Part shown: one piece after another, positions 5,659-13,314 of the stretch
Layout: every line of letters begins with the position of its first letter
Numbering within the stretch: the first letter of the stretch is position 1
Assembly: GCF_014534655.1 (NCBI RefSeq)
Contig: NZ_JACVVD010000003.1
Location: 1-64,000, forward strand
From: Paenibacillus sedimenti
GTDB taxonomy: Bacteria; Bacillota; Bacilli; Paenibacillales; NBRC-103111
Direction of reading: 5' to 3'
DNA: 64,000 bases
Translations under genes and position numbers: made by a program
Notes under the pieces: generated by a model
Told to the model about the DNA's origin: nothing
Seen by the model: only the letters and a program-made list of their open reading frames with translations
The model's database searches: none

Positions 5659-6798
5659 CTAGTATGGTTTATGTGGTAGCCCCTCTTCTGTAATCTGATC
5701 TAGAGGACTTTTGATACGACTGACATCCTTAATGCTAACATGCGTATAAATCTCGGTTGTTTTGGGGCTTGCGTGTCCAAGCAGTTCTTGGATGTAGCGA
5801 AGGTCGGTTCCAGCTTCCAATAGATGAGTCGCAAATGAATGACGCAGAGTGTGAACAGTGGCTGGTTTTGTAATACCGGTGGTTCGTTTAGCCCTTTCAA
5901 ACACGTATTGAACGCTGCGTTCAGTTATTGGCTTTGACTGTCCTTCTTCGCCAGGAAAAAGGTAATCAACAATTTGTTCTTGCGCTTGGTACTGAGTAAG
6001 CAGTTCGTAAGCTACACGTGAAAGAACAGTGTATCTGTCTTTCTTTCCCTTACCTTGTCGAATGTGAATAACTTTGCGGTATGGATCAATATCCTTCTTT
6101 CTCAATTTCACGACTTCACCTACTCGGAGACCAGCTGAATATATAAGTGTAAGAATCACTTGATGTTTCAAGTTCGTAACCGTTTGTAAAATTAGCATGA
6201 CTTCATGCTGAGAAAGAACGGAAGGAAGCTTTTTTTGAATCTTAGGTCGAATCCAATTATTCGGGAAATCTCGTCTTCCCTCGACTTCACAGATCCAAAA
6301 ACGAAGTGCACTTATGGCTTGGCTGATATAGGAATGAGAGTGTTGTTGCTCCAGCAAATGCATTACGTAGCTATGAATATGTTGTGAAGTGATGGATTCA
6401 AATGGAACCACTAATTGTAACAAAAGTCGTTCGGCATGACCCAAGTATGCTTTTGTTGTCTTTTCACTATAACCCTTTCGTTTTAGCATCTCCTTCAGAC
6501 GGGTCAAAGCATCTAGTTCAAATCTGCTTTTCAACCTATGTAAGATGGGGAATTCGTTATACAAAATTGTGTTCGCAATTTGAATAGCAACATTTTGGAA
6601 TAGAGTACAAAAAATTGCAACCGATTGTATGTCTCGAGGTATCATCCACCTTTTCTGATTGTAGTCCCATTTTCTCCTGGGTACTTTTCGTATTAATTCG
6701 ACCCACGCTGGAACTTTGGGCATTTCAATTAGAAGTTCATCATGTTCTCCTAAATAGACTGTAATGGTTAAGCTATTGAAATTCGCTTTTAACTTCAT
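5659..6798 (-). CDS. Tyrosine recombinase of the cassette array (379 aa)
   Basis: Start chosen at the ATG ending at 6798 (MKLKANFNSL), which has GGAGGG five bases upstream; a longer TTG start at 6825 has no SD. Catalytic residues are visible: R225 (AGLRVGEV), K250 (RQGKGKKDR), H316 and R319 (VHTLRHSFATHLL), H342 (LLGHASPKTT) and nucleophile Y351 (IYTHV). A SAM-like core-binding domain spans about 95-180. The C-terminal run ending RIKSPLD closely resembles integron integrases (YTHV...SPLD), but between the beta-hairpin Lys and His316 there is no room for the roughly 20-30-residue IntI-specific insertion. Residues 1-90 are an extra N-terminal domain with RRKWDYNQKRWMIP. The gene reads toward the cassettes, and its stop lies about 100 bp from the first cassette boundary. 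I infer it moves the cassettes. Confidence 0.9.
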   Translation of the reverse strand: MKLKANFNSLTITVYLGEHDELLIEMPKVPAWVELIRKVPRRKWDYNQKRWMIPRDIQSVAIFCTLFQNVAIQIANTILYNEFPILHRLKSRFELDALTRLKEMLKRKGYSEKTTKAYLGHAERLLLQLVVPFESITSQHIHSYVMHLLEQQHSHSYISQAISALRFWICEVEGRRDFPNNWIRPKIQKKLPSVLSQHEVMLILQTVTNLKHQVILTLIYSAGLRVGEVVKLRKKDIDPYRKVIHIRQGKGKKDRYTVLSRVAYELLTQYQAQEQIVDYLFPGEEGQSKPITERSVQYVFERAKRTTGITKPATVHTLRHSFATHLLEAGTDLRYIQELLGHASPKTTEIYTHVSIKDVSRIKSPLDQITEEGLPHKPY

Positions 6799-6828
6799 GA
6801 TTCCCTCCATTTTCCATGAAAACAAAAA

Positions 6829-6858
6829 GGAGACAACCTACTTGATACAGTTGTCTCC
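6829..6858 (-). other. 9-bp inverted repeat in recombinase leader
   Basis: GGAGACAAC (6829-6837) and GTTGTCTCC (6850-6858) form a perfect 9-bp stem with a 12-base loop, between the putative promoter and the recombinase start. There is no U-tract, so it is not a standard terminator. It could be an operator or an mRNA hairpin controlling translation. Confidence 0.5.
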
Positions 6859-6888
6859 GATGCTTTCGGCAAATATTTATTTGTTTAC

Positions 6889-6928
6889 TCGTATACATTA
6901 TACGACAGATTATACGATAATCCTTCAA
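6889..6928 (-). promoter_or_regulatory. Recombinase promoter region with repeated TCGTATA half-sites
   Basis: On the minus strand two TATAAT boxes (6909-6914 and 6897-6902) follow TTGAAG (6923-6928). The spacings, 8 and 20 bp, are not ideal. Overlapping them are a 7-3-7 palindrome TCGTATA-CAT-TATACGA (6889-6905) and a further half-site TATACGA (6911-6917). This could be an operator over the recombinase promoter. Confidence 0.4.
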
Positions 6929-6947
6929 AAAAACCACTTTTCAGCCA

Positions 6948-8516
6948 CTATAACTTCACCTTCTGCGAAGAATCCCCACCTGCAGCTGATGCACGCTCCA
7001 ACTCCTTTTCCCTGCGCAATATTTCATCCATCGATGTATTCAAAGCAGCCTGAGGACCGGGGAAATGCTTTTTGTAGTAGGTTAAATCCATAATGATCAA
7101 AAGAATCAGCATGCCGCCCAAGGCGTAGCCCGCCATTTGATTCGGCGGAATGACCATGATGATGCAAATGAAGACAATCCATATCAGTGACACAACGGAG
7201 ATAAAATCGCTGTATTTGCCAAGGTTCCATGGGCCGAGATGTTTATCCTGGAATTTCCCTTGCGATTTGGCGATCAACTTGAGCAGGATGGGAATTCCAT
7301 ATGCGACGTATAGCCCTACTACGCTCACGGCAGTTAGGAAGGCGATTGTCGTATAGGTCGCATCCGGATTGAATGTTTTGATGATGTAATCGATGAAGGC
7401 GAGCAGGAATGATAGGATGATAGCCAGCCAGATGGCTTTGGCGGGTGTGCGGAATTTTTTGGAGATCTGTGCCCATTGGCTGCTGAATGGCATCCCTTTG
7501 TCACGCGAGAAGGCATACATCATCCGTGAAAAGGAAGTGATCGAAGCGAGGCCGCAGAACCACATGGCAGCTGTGACGAGCCAGAGGATAACGGAACCGA
7601 ACGTACCACCGAGCGCCTGGCTGATGACGTAGATAAAGGCGTTGCCCGAGCCGGTCGCTGCGGAGGCATCTTTGATCGATAGAGTGACAAAAGCAAGCAT
7701 GATGAAGCCGATGACGAAGGAATAAGCGACGGAAGTAAAAATACCCCAAGGTGCACGAACGCGCGGGTTGATCGTTTCTTCGATGGTATGTGCGGAAGCG
7801 TCGTATCCCGTGAACGTCCATTGCGCCTGCAGAAGTCCGATGAGGAAAGCGAGCATATAAGGTTTATCGGAGAACGTCTCCCCCACCTTGAACAAATAAT
7901 CGACGCTGTTTAAGCCCCCTTTTGTAAAAAAGGCAAGGGAAACAACCAACACAGCAACGATAGCGATATGGTACCACGCTGAAAAGTCGTTGAGCTTGGC
8001 GACGATACGGATGCCGATATGGTTTAAAATTCCGTGGGTAAGCAAGATGACTGTAAAAGCGATCAGCACGGTCGTATTGCTGGACTCGTAACCGAAAACG
8101 CTGGCGAGCAGCGGGTCGGCAAACAGGGCGACTGAATAATCGATGCCGGCGACGATCCCGATTTGCCCGATCAGGTTGATCCACGCTGTGTACCAGCCCC
8201 ACCGCTTATTCTTCAGAATGGCGGCCCAGTGATAAAGCGCACCGGCCGTAGGGATTGCCGAAGCGAGCTCAGCCATCGCAGCTGCGATGAACATGACGAA
8301 CAGTGCGACAATCGGCCAGCCAAAGCCCATCATACCGGCGCCACCGTAGGTTAACCCATGACCGTAAAGAGAAACTGCTCCGGTGAGGATCGAAATGATC
8401 GAGAACGAGATGGCGAAGTTGGAGAAGCCTCCCATGCTTCGCAGCAGCTCTTGCGCGTAACCAAACTTGTTCAAATCCTGCTTATCTTTATCGTGGTGGT
8501 TAGCATGTGTGCTCAT
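6948..8516 (-). CDS. APC-superfamily permease, probable ethanolamine uptake (522 aa)
   Basis: 522 residues with about 12 membrane spans. The N-terminal GGFSNFAISFSIISILTG and the following Gly-rich first span are typical of the amino acid/choline/GABA branch of the APC superfamily. FTGYDASAHTIEETINP is the family's conserved loop. AGGAGG lies 6 bases before the ATG. It is the last gene of the eut run, downstream of eutC and the small membrane peptide, and no eutH is present, so I infer that it imports ethanolamine. Other amines or amino acids remain possible. The 15-residue His/Asp/Lys-rich N-terminal tail and the charged C-terminal tail are probably cytoplasmic. Confidence 0.85.
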   Translation of the reverse strand: MSTHANHHDKDKQDLNKFGYAQELLRSMGGFSNFAISFSIISILTGAVSLYGHGLTYGGAGMMGFGWPIVALFVMFIAAAMAELASAIPTAGALYHWAAILKNKRWGWYTAWINLIGQIGIVAGIDYSVALFADPLLASVFGYESSNTTVLIAFTVILLTHGILNHIGIRIVAKLNDFSAWYHIAIVAVLVVSLAFFTKGGLNSVDYLFKVGETFSDKPYMLAFLIGLLQAQWTFTGYDASAHTIEETINPRVRAPWGIFTSVAYSFVIGFIMLAFVTLSIKDASAATGSGNAFIYVISQALGGTFGSVILWLVTAAMWFCGLASITSFSRMMYAFSRDKGMPFSSQWAQISKKFRTPAKAIWLAIILSFLLAFIDYIIKTFNPDATYTTIAFLTAVSVVGLYVAYGIPILLKLIAKSQGKFQDKHLGPWNLGKYSDFISVVSLIWIVFICIIMVIPPNQMAGYALGGMLILLIIMDLTYYKKHFPGPQAALNTSMDEILRREKELERASAAGGDSSQKVKL

Positions 8517-8531
8517 GTTAAACCTCCTAAA

Positions 8532-8711
8532 AGTTTTTCGTAAGAAAAACTAACTTCGTAAGCATTCTCTGAGTTTTGCTTTAGCAAAACTTGCATCGTA
8601 AGCATAATCTGAGTTTTTCGTAAGAAAAACTAACTTCGTAAGCATTCTCTGAGTTTTGCTTTAGCAAAACTTGCATCGTAAGCATAATCTGAGTTTTTCG
8701 TTAGAAAAACT
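8532..8711. repeat. Array of five hairpins at exact 40-bp spacing
   Basis: Perfect 8-bp inverted repeats with 4-base loops start at 8532, 8572, 8612, 8652 and 8692. They alternate between AGTTTTTC/GAAAAACT (first, third, fifth) and AGTTTTGC/GCAAAACT (second, fourth). Linkers share TTCGTAAGCATTCTCT or CATCGTAAGCATAATCT. The stems change in a compensated way, so pairing is kept. The array lies between the 42-residue peptide gene and the permease, ending just before the permease SD. Confidence 0.9.
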
Positions 8712-8745
8712 AACTTCGTAAGCATTCGCTGAATCGACCGCCGGG

Positions 8746-8874
8746 TTACTTGCCGAGAAAGCTTTCATGCTTGCTTTCGTCGAAATTCTGTACGTTTCTT
8801 CCCGCAATTCGTACAATCCACCATGCAAACGAACAAGTTACTACAACCAATATGATACCGATCACCAGGCTCAT
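8746..8874 (-). CDS. Small membrane peptide, transporter accessory type (42 aa)
   Basis: ATG at 8872-8874 is preceded by a strong GGAGGTGG. The 42 codons encode one hydrophobic span (MSLVIGIILVVVTCSFAWWI) followed by a polar tail ending HESFLGK. Tiny one-span proteins next to NSS, SSS or APC transporters are known (for example the MetS type and symporter small accessory proteins). By position it probably partners the permease at 6948-8516. Confidence 0.75.
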   Translation of the reverse strand: MSLVIGIILVVVTCSFAWWIVRIAGRNVQNFDESKHESFLGK

Positions 8875-8912
8875 CCTACCACCTCCTTCATTTAATCTCG
8901 CGAATCAGACGT

Positions 8913-9842
8913 TCATATGTCCAAATTGACGCCGCTCGCTTTTTGTTCCAGCATCTTTTGGAGTAGGGTACCGATGTGCGCACCAGCCTCGACGGGTGGC
9001 GTCCCCCGCAGGTGAATATTGGAAATCACGGTTCTCTCGCTTTCCACCGTGCCTTTGCGGGGGCGATAGCACATGTATGCACTCATGGATTGGGAGGATA
9101 CCAGTCCCGGCCTTTCCCCAATAAGCAGCACGAATACGTCTGGCTGCAGGATCTCGCCAATATGATCCATCACCGCAACTCGGCCTCCGCGCACAAAAAA
9201 CGGTGTGCCTACGGATAGTCCATGAGCACGGAGCGAGTCCATTAATGACGGATAAACATCACGCAGATTGGTATCGATCGCGTTGGCGCTTAATCCGTCA
9301 GAGATGACGATCTGTACCTGGGGGTTCATTTTGCAGTTTTTACGTATCTTCTCAATGCCCTCTGCCGCCACAATTCGGCCCATATCCGGACGTTTTAAAT
9401 AATTCTCCGTGTTTTCATATCGCGTTTCCACGGTAAATAAACTGAAATCATCCAAAAGCGTCTGGCTTACATTTCCGTAGATGGAATCGACGGCGGCAGC
9501 ATGATCGCAGCGGAATTTCAGCATCTCCTTGGTCAGTGGTCTTGTTCCTGTACGCCATACGCCGATTCGAGCCGGGGTGCTCGCGAGCAGTTCTTGCATC
9601 CCCTCTTCCCATTTGGGATTTGGAACATTCAGCGCACCATCGTCAATGACTCCAGTAAGATCAGATTCTTCGGCTACCGTCACGCCATTGACCTCTATCG
9701 GAACATCCAGCGTATTTTCTAACATGCCGTTGCCTATCGCGGGACTATCGGCAGCGCCTGCAGCATCGGCTGTTAAGAGCCTCTTCTCCAGCTCCGCCAT
9801 CACGCTATCGACAAGCCGATCCAATGGAATGGTCCGGTCCAT
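8913..9842 (-). CDS. eutC: Ethanolamine ammonia-lyase small subunit
   Basis: 309 residues. EutC forms the adenosylcobalamin-dependent lyase with EutB, splitting ethanolamine to acetaldehyde and ammonia inside the microcompartment. Recognisable blocks are ARIGVWRTGTRP, FRCDHAAAVDSI, QIVISDGLSANAI, VLLIGERPGLVSSQSM and IHLRGTPPVEAGAHI. Residues 1-20 form an amphipathic helix (IPLDRLVDSVMAELEKRL) followed by a variable linker to about 70, the usual layout of a shell-targeting extension. SD AAGGGAGAG. It starts 24 bp after the eutB stop codon. Confidence 0.97.
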   Translation of the reverse strand: MDRTIPLDRLVDSVMAELEKRLLTADAAGAADSPAIGNGMLENTLDVPIEVNGVTVAEESDLTGVIDDGALNVPNPKWEEGMQELLASTPARIGVWRTGTRPLTKEMLKFRCDHAAAVDSIYGNVSQTLLDDFSLFTVETRYENTENYLKRPDMGRIVAAEGIEKIRKNCKMNPQVQIVISDGLSANAIDTNLRDVYPSLMDSLRAHGLSVGTPFFVRGGRVAVMDHIGEILQPDVFVLLIGERPGLVSSQSMSAYMCYRPRKGTVESERTVISNIHLRGTPPVEAGAHIGTLLQKMLEQKASGVNLDI

Positions 9843-9866
9843 ACAGGTATCTCTCCCTTCGCCAAT

Positions 9867-11228
9867 TTACATGAATAATGTCGGATCCCCGGCAAGCGGC
9901 GTCAATCTGCCGTTCTCCATGAGGCCCATTTTCACCAACCAGTTTTCGAAGTCCGGAGCAGGCCTTAGTCCCATCATCTCACGTAGTGTAGCGATGTCGT
10001 GGTAGCTGGTGGACTGATAATTCAGCATGCAATCGTCGGCCATCGGCACGCCAATGATGTAGTTGACGCCTGCGGCTGCGAGCATCACGGCCAAGTTGTC
10101 CATATCATTCTGATCTGCTTTCATATGATTGGTGTAACAAACATCGACTCCCATCGGCAGCTGCTGCAATTTGCCCATAAAATGATCCTCCAAACCTGCG
10201 CGAATCACTTGTCTGCTGTCGTATAAATACTCAGGTCCAATGAAGCCTACGACCGTATTCACAATAAACGGCTTATATTTCTTTGCAAGTCCATAGCATC
10301 GTGATTCGAGCGTGACTTGATCGATCCCATGGTGGGCTTCAGCCGACAATTCGGACCCCTGCCCGGTTTCAAAATACCACAAGTTCGGTCCCGTACCTGT
10401 ACCATCTCGCCGAATCAGATCGTCCGCTTCATCAAGCAAAGTCGCGTCAATGCCGAATGCTTTATTGCCGACTTCCGTCCCTGCCAAGCTTTGAAAGACC
10501 ATATCCGCAGGAGCACCTTGGCGTATTGCTTTCATCTGTGTTTTAATATGGGCTAGAACACAATTTTGAGTTGGAATACTCCATTTCTCCATCACTTCCT
10601 TGGTGGCTTTCAAAATTTGCTTGACACTATCCGCCGAGTCTATGACGGGATTAATACCAAGTACGGCATCCCCAATCCCATAGCTTAATGCCTCAAATAA
10701 AGAAGCTTTCATCCCCTGAATGCTATCGGTCGGGTGATTCGGCTGAGCACGGCCGGCGAGAACGCCTTTTTGCCCAATTGTAATATTGCAATGGGAAATC
10801 ACCTCAATCTTCGATGCCGCCTGAACCAGATCGAGATTGCTCATCAATTTGGCTGCGCCGGCAACCATCTCGCTGTTTAATCCACGGCTGATCCGGCGGA
10901 TTTCGCGGTTTCCCGTATCCTGCCGGAGCAAGTATTCCCGCAGCTCGGCGACGGTCCAATTGCCGACTTCGGCGTAGATTTTTTCATTGACCGCCTCCTC
11001 AATGATCCTGGACACTTCATCCGTTTCCGGAGGGAGGAGCGGGTGATTACGGATATCCGCAAGCGTGAGATCTGCCAGTACCAGCTTGGCAGCCATCCGC
11101 TCTTTGGCATCTTCAGCAGCGATTCCGGCCAATTGGTCGCCCGATTTTTCTTCGTTCGCTTTGGCCATCACTTCTTTCAAATCACGAAATTGAAACGTTT
11201 TTCCAAGTAAAACGGTTTTCAGATTCAA
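9867..11228 (-). CDS. eutB: Ethanolamine ammonia-lyase large subunit
   Basis: 453 residues, the normal length for EutB, the TIM-barrel catalytic subunit that binds ethanolamine and, with EutC, adenosylcobalamin. The N-terminus (LKTVLLGKTFQFRDLKEVMAKANEEKSGDQLAGIAA) and segments such as KPFIVNTVVGFIGPEYLYD and DVCYTNHMKADQNDMDNLAVML match the family throughout. The start is TTG, overlapping the eutA TGA, with GGAGGAAAG upstream inside eutA, so translation is probably coupled. Confidence 0.97.
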   Translation of the reverse strand: MNLKTVLLGKTFQFRDLKEVMAKANEEKSGDQLAGIAAEDAKERMAAKLVLADLTLADIRNHPLLPPETDEVSRIIEEAVNEKIYAEVGNWTVAELREYLLRQDTGNREIRRISRGLNSEMVAGAAKLMSNLDLVQAASKIEVISHCNITIGQKGVLAGRAQPNHPTDSIQGMKASLFEALSYGIGDAVLGINPVIDSADSVKQILKATKEVMEKWSIPTQNCVLAHIKTQMKAIRQGAPADMVFQSLAGTEVGNKAFGIDATLLDEADDLIRRDGTGTGPNLWYFETGQGSELSAEAHHGIDQVTLESRCYGLAKKYKPFIVNTVVGFIGPEYLYDSRQVIRAGLEDHFMGKLQQLPMGVDVCYTNHMKADQNDMDNLAVMLAAAGVNYIIGVPMADDCMLNYQSTSYHDIATLREMMGLRPAPDFENWLVKMGLMENGRLTPLAGDPTLFM

Positions 11229-12718
11229 CGATGCTTTCCTCCTTCACTTTTGTTGTGAAAGGCCAGTGTTTTGACGACGACGGGAATCATTACACCCGAG
11301 ATCGGCTTCCCCAGGTCGATGTAATCGCCATACTCCACCTTGATTTGGTCGATACTTATGACTTTCGGGCGCCCAACGCAGCGCTTTTCCAGCGACTGAC
11401 CCAGCGCTTTGGCAATATCGTTCTCGCAAATCACTACCAGGATCAGGCTTCCCGGAAAATAGCGGGTGAAGCTTTCGGAAAGTATGTCGGCTATGGACTG
11501 AAGCGACGCATAGGTAACGTTCGCAACACCGGATAACGCCAAAGCAAACGGCGGAGACGCGTCATGTTCATACAGGCTTGCACCGGTTTGCATGATCGAT
11601 GTCATCGCATCGGAAAGCTTGATAGGATCTTCAACGATAGCTTGTGTCAACTGCAGCTTCAACACAGGCAAGTTGCGGATCGGAAGCAGTGATGCGTCCA
11701 AATGGACGGTTGCACCGCTGATTTCCGTACTCTGCATCCCCGCACCAATCACCGTCGCCCTTCCGGTCTGATCCGGCTGCACTAACTTGATAGGATACCT
11801 CGAAAAGGCTTCCTTTATCATGCTGGCAAGCAATGGGCCAATATCGCCATGGATAGAAGTTGCCGCCAAATTAGCAGGCCCTGCCTCTTCCATCAGTTGG
11901 CCTATCCCTCCGGAAACCATCCATTCTTCTATCGGCGGAACCGATGTTAGCGGATCACCGACGATAAGTTCTTGAAGTGCTCCCAGCCTGCAGCCAGCAT
12001 CACCTCCCGCTAAATAATCGAGCATGTCCCGACTCATCCGGGTACATATTTCCCGCAGCAGCTCGTAGCTGACTACTTGCCCAACATGGAGCCGGTAGCC
12101 GCTAGCCTGAAGCCACGGACGGATTGAAGGTGAAACAGCCGCAATCGCTCCACCTCCGTCAAGCTGAATCAACCTGCCTCCGACATGGAACGTAATAGTC
12201 CCAACCGGCTTCCCCCGCCTAAAAAATGCAGCGTTCGCCGTTCCTCCGCCAATATCGATATTGGCGACCGCTCCTCGGGTTTGCATCGAGCGCTGCTCCG
12301 CACCGGCACCCCTACCGGCGAGTAAGCCTTCCAAGTCTGCGCCCGCTGTCGCAACGACGAAATCCCCGGACTGCTCGGCAAGCAGATGCAGGATTTGGCT
12401 CGCATTTTTCTTGTTCGCGGTCTCTCCGGTAATAATCACGGCTCCCGATTTCAATTCCGAAGGGCGGACACCTGCACGTCCGTACTCAAGCTTAAGCATT
12501 TCTCCAATCCGTTCCGCGTCTACTTCGTCCCCGCTTTTCAATGGCGTGCTGTAAATCGGGCTTGCATAGAGAAGCTCCCGTTCTACAATTTCAAATCGAG
12601 GAAGACTGATGGCGCTGGATGTGCGCGATAGCTTCAGCCGGCTTACGATCATTTTGGTTGTGCTCGTACCTATATCGATCCCTGCACTGGTGATCCAATG
12701 ATCTTCCATGACTTTCAC
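11225..12718 (-). CDS. eutA: Ethanolamine ammonia-lyase reactivating factor
   Basis: About 497 residues with an actin/Hsp70-like ATPase fold. The phosphate loops are SAGIDIGTSTTKMIV near the N-terminus and VANIDIGGGTANAAFF around residue 155, with the C-terminal VIGAGMQSTEISG. EutA releases damaged cobalamin from EutBC using ATP. Two starts are possible: a GTG at 12716-12718 overlapping the eutV stop, or the ATG at 12709 (MEDHW), which has AGGTGA at good spacing. I slightly prefer the latter. Confidence 0.95.
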   Translation of the reverse strand: MKVMEDHWITSAGIDIGTSTTKMIVSRLKLSRTSSAISLPRFEIVERELLYASPIYSTPLKSGDEVDAERIGEMLKLEYGRAGVRPSELKSGAVIITGETANKKNASQILHLLAEQSGDFVVATAGADLEGLLAGRGAGAEQRSMQTRGAVANIDIGGGTANAAFFRRGKPVGTITFHVGGRLIQLDGGGAIAAVSPSIRPWLQASGYRLHVGQVVSYELLREICTRMSRDMLDYLAGGDAGCRLGALQELIVGDPLTSVPPIEEWMVSGGIGQLMEEAGPANLAATSIHGDIGPLLASMIKEAFSRYPIKLVQPDQTGRATVIGAGMQSTEISGATVHLDASLLPIRNLPVLKLQLTQAIVEDPIKLSDAMTSIMQTGASLYEHDASPPFALALSGVANVTYASLQSIADILSESFTRYFPGSLILVVICENDIAKALGQSLEKRCVGRPKVISIDQIKVEYGDYIDLGKPISGVMIPVVVKTLAFHNKSEGGKHR

Positions 12719-13314
12719 CTGTTCTGAAGGATTCCTACATGTTTATCCAGTCCGTCTTCCAAAATGCCGGCAGCAAGCTTAGACAGCGGTATACCGGTCG
12801 ACATGCTCGCGCTCCTCATCTTCCGGTAAGTTTCCTCCTCGTCCAGACCATAAGCTTTCATGACGATTCCCTTTGCTTTCTCCACGATTTTGCGCTCATC
12901 CAATGTTTGTTTGAGCTGATTCATATCTTTTTTTAGTGCATCCATCTTTTCCTTTTGACTAAGCGCGATGGCAACGGCCGGAATTAAATCAGCATCAGAT
13001 ACCGGTTTAACCAGATAGGCCGATACGCCGGCACTGCGGGCATCCTCAACCAGTTCCCTCTGACTGTAAGCGGTAAGCAGCAGAACGGAGGTATCCTGCA
13101 TTCGCCGGATGATCTGAGTAGCTTTGATCCCGTTCATCACGGGCATCTTCACATCCATGATGACGAGATCGGGCTTCAGCTTGGCCACCAGCTCGATCGC
13201 TTCCTGACCGTTTTTGGCCTCTCCACCTACCCAATAGCCTTCTTCCTCCAGCATTTCCCGGATGTCCATTCGAATGATCGGGTCATCATCCACAACGACG
13301 ATGGCATTTTTCAC
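12715..13314 (-). CDS. eutV: Response regulator with ANTAR RNA-binding domain
   Basis: 199 residues. The receiver domain (1-120) has acidic residues DDD at 9-11, phosphoacceptor D54 (VIMDVKMP) and Lys in LVKPVSD. A coiled linker (KEKMDALKKDMNQLKQTLDER) leads to a C-terminal ANTAR three-helix domain (KIVEKAKGIVMKAYGLDEEE...). In Firmicutes, phosphorylated EutV binds paired RNA hairpins and prevents leader termination of eut transcripts. It starts at a GTG overlapping the eutW stop. The likely target here is the leader terminator before eutL. Confidence 0.95.
   Translation of the reverse strand: MKNAIVVVDDDPIIRMDIREMLEEEGYWVGGEAKNGQEAIELVAKLKPDLVIMDVKMPVMNGIKATQIIRRMQDTSVLLLTAYSQRELVEDARSAGVSAYLVKPVSDADLIPAVAIALSQKEKMDALKKDMNQLKQTLDERKIVEKAKGIVMKAYGLDEEETYRKMRSASMSTGIPLSKLAAGILEDGLDKHVGILQNR

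Larger units (their letters stand above)
124..5660 (-). mobile_element. Integron-like gene cassette array (seven cassettes)
   Basis: Seven consecutive units, each a short coding gene plus one structured repeat, run from the recombinase gene leftwards. Boundaries inferred from the core sites are 157-878, 879-1613, 1614-2390, 2391-3237, 3238-4308, 4309-4882 and 4883-5559. In every unit the first bases (minus strand) are the inverted complement of the first bases of the repeat at its other end, for example GTTAAGCGAAGTTTCCGA against TCCGGAAATTTCGCTTAAC for 1614-2390. This cassette-specific pairing is the hallmark of integron cassettes (TTRRRY start, RYYYAAC at the start of attC). Genes are A+T-rich and the repeats G+C-rich. 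Six of seven genes follow the array direction and each has its own SD. Calling it integron-like is inference from this architecture; activity is unknown. Confidence 0.85.

Noticed and set aside
5659-6798. Naming the recombinase intI
   Set aside because: The IntI-specific insertion before the H-x-x-R box is absent and an extra N-terminal domain is present, so the symbol would mislead.
6889-6917. A lox-like recombination site
   Set aside because: Only seven bases per arm match lox and the spacer is 3 bp rather than 8. It lies over promoter boxes, so an operator is more likely.
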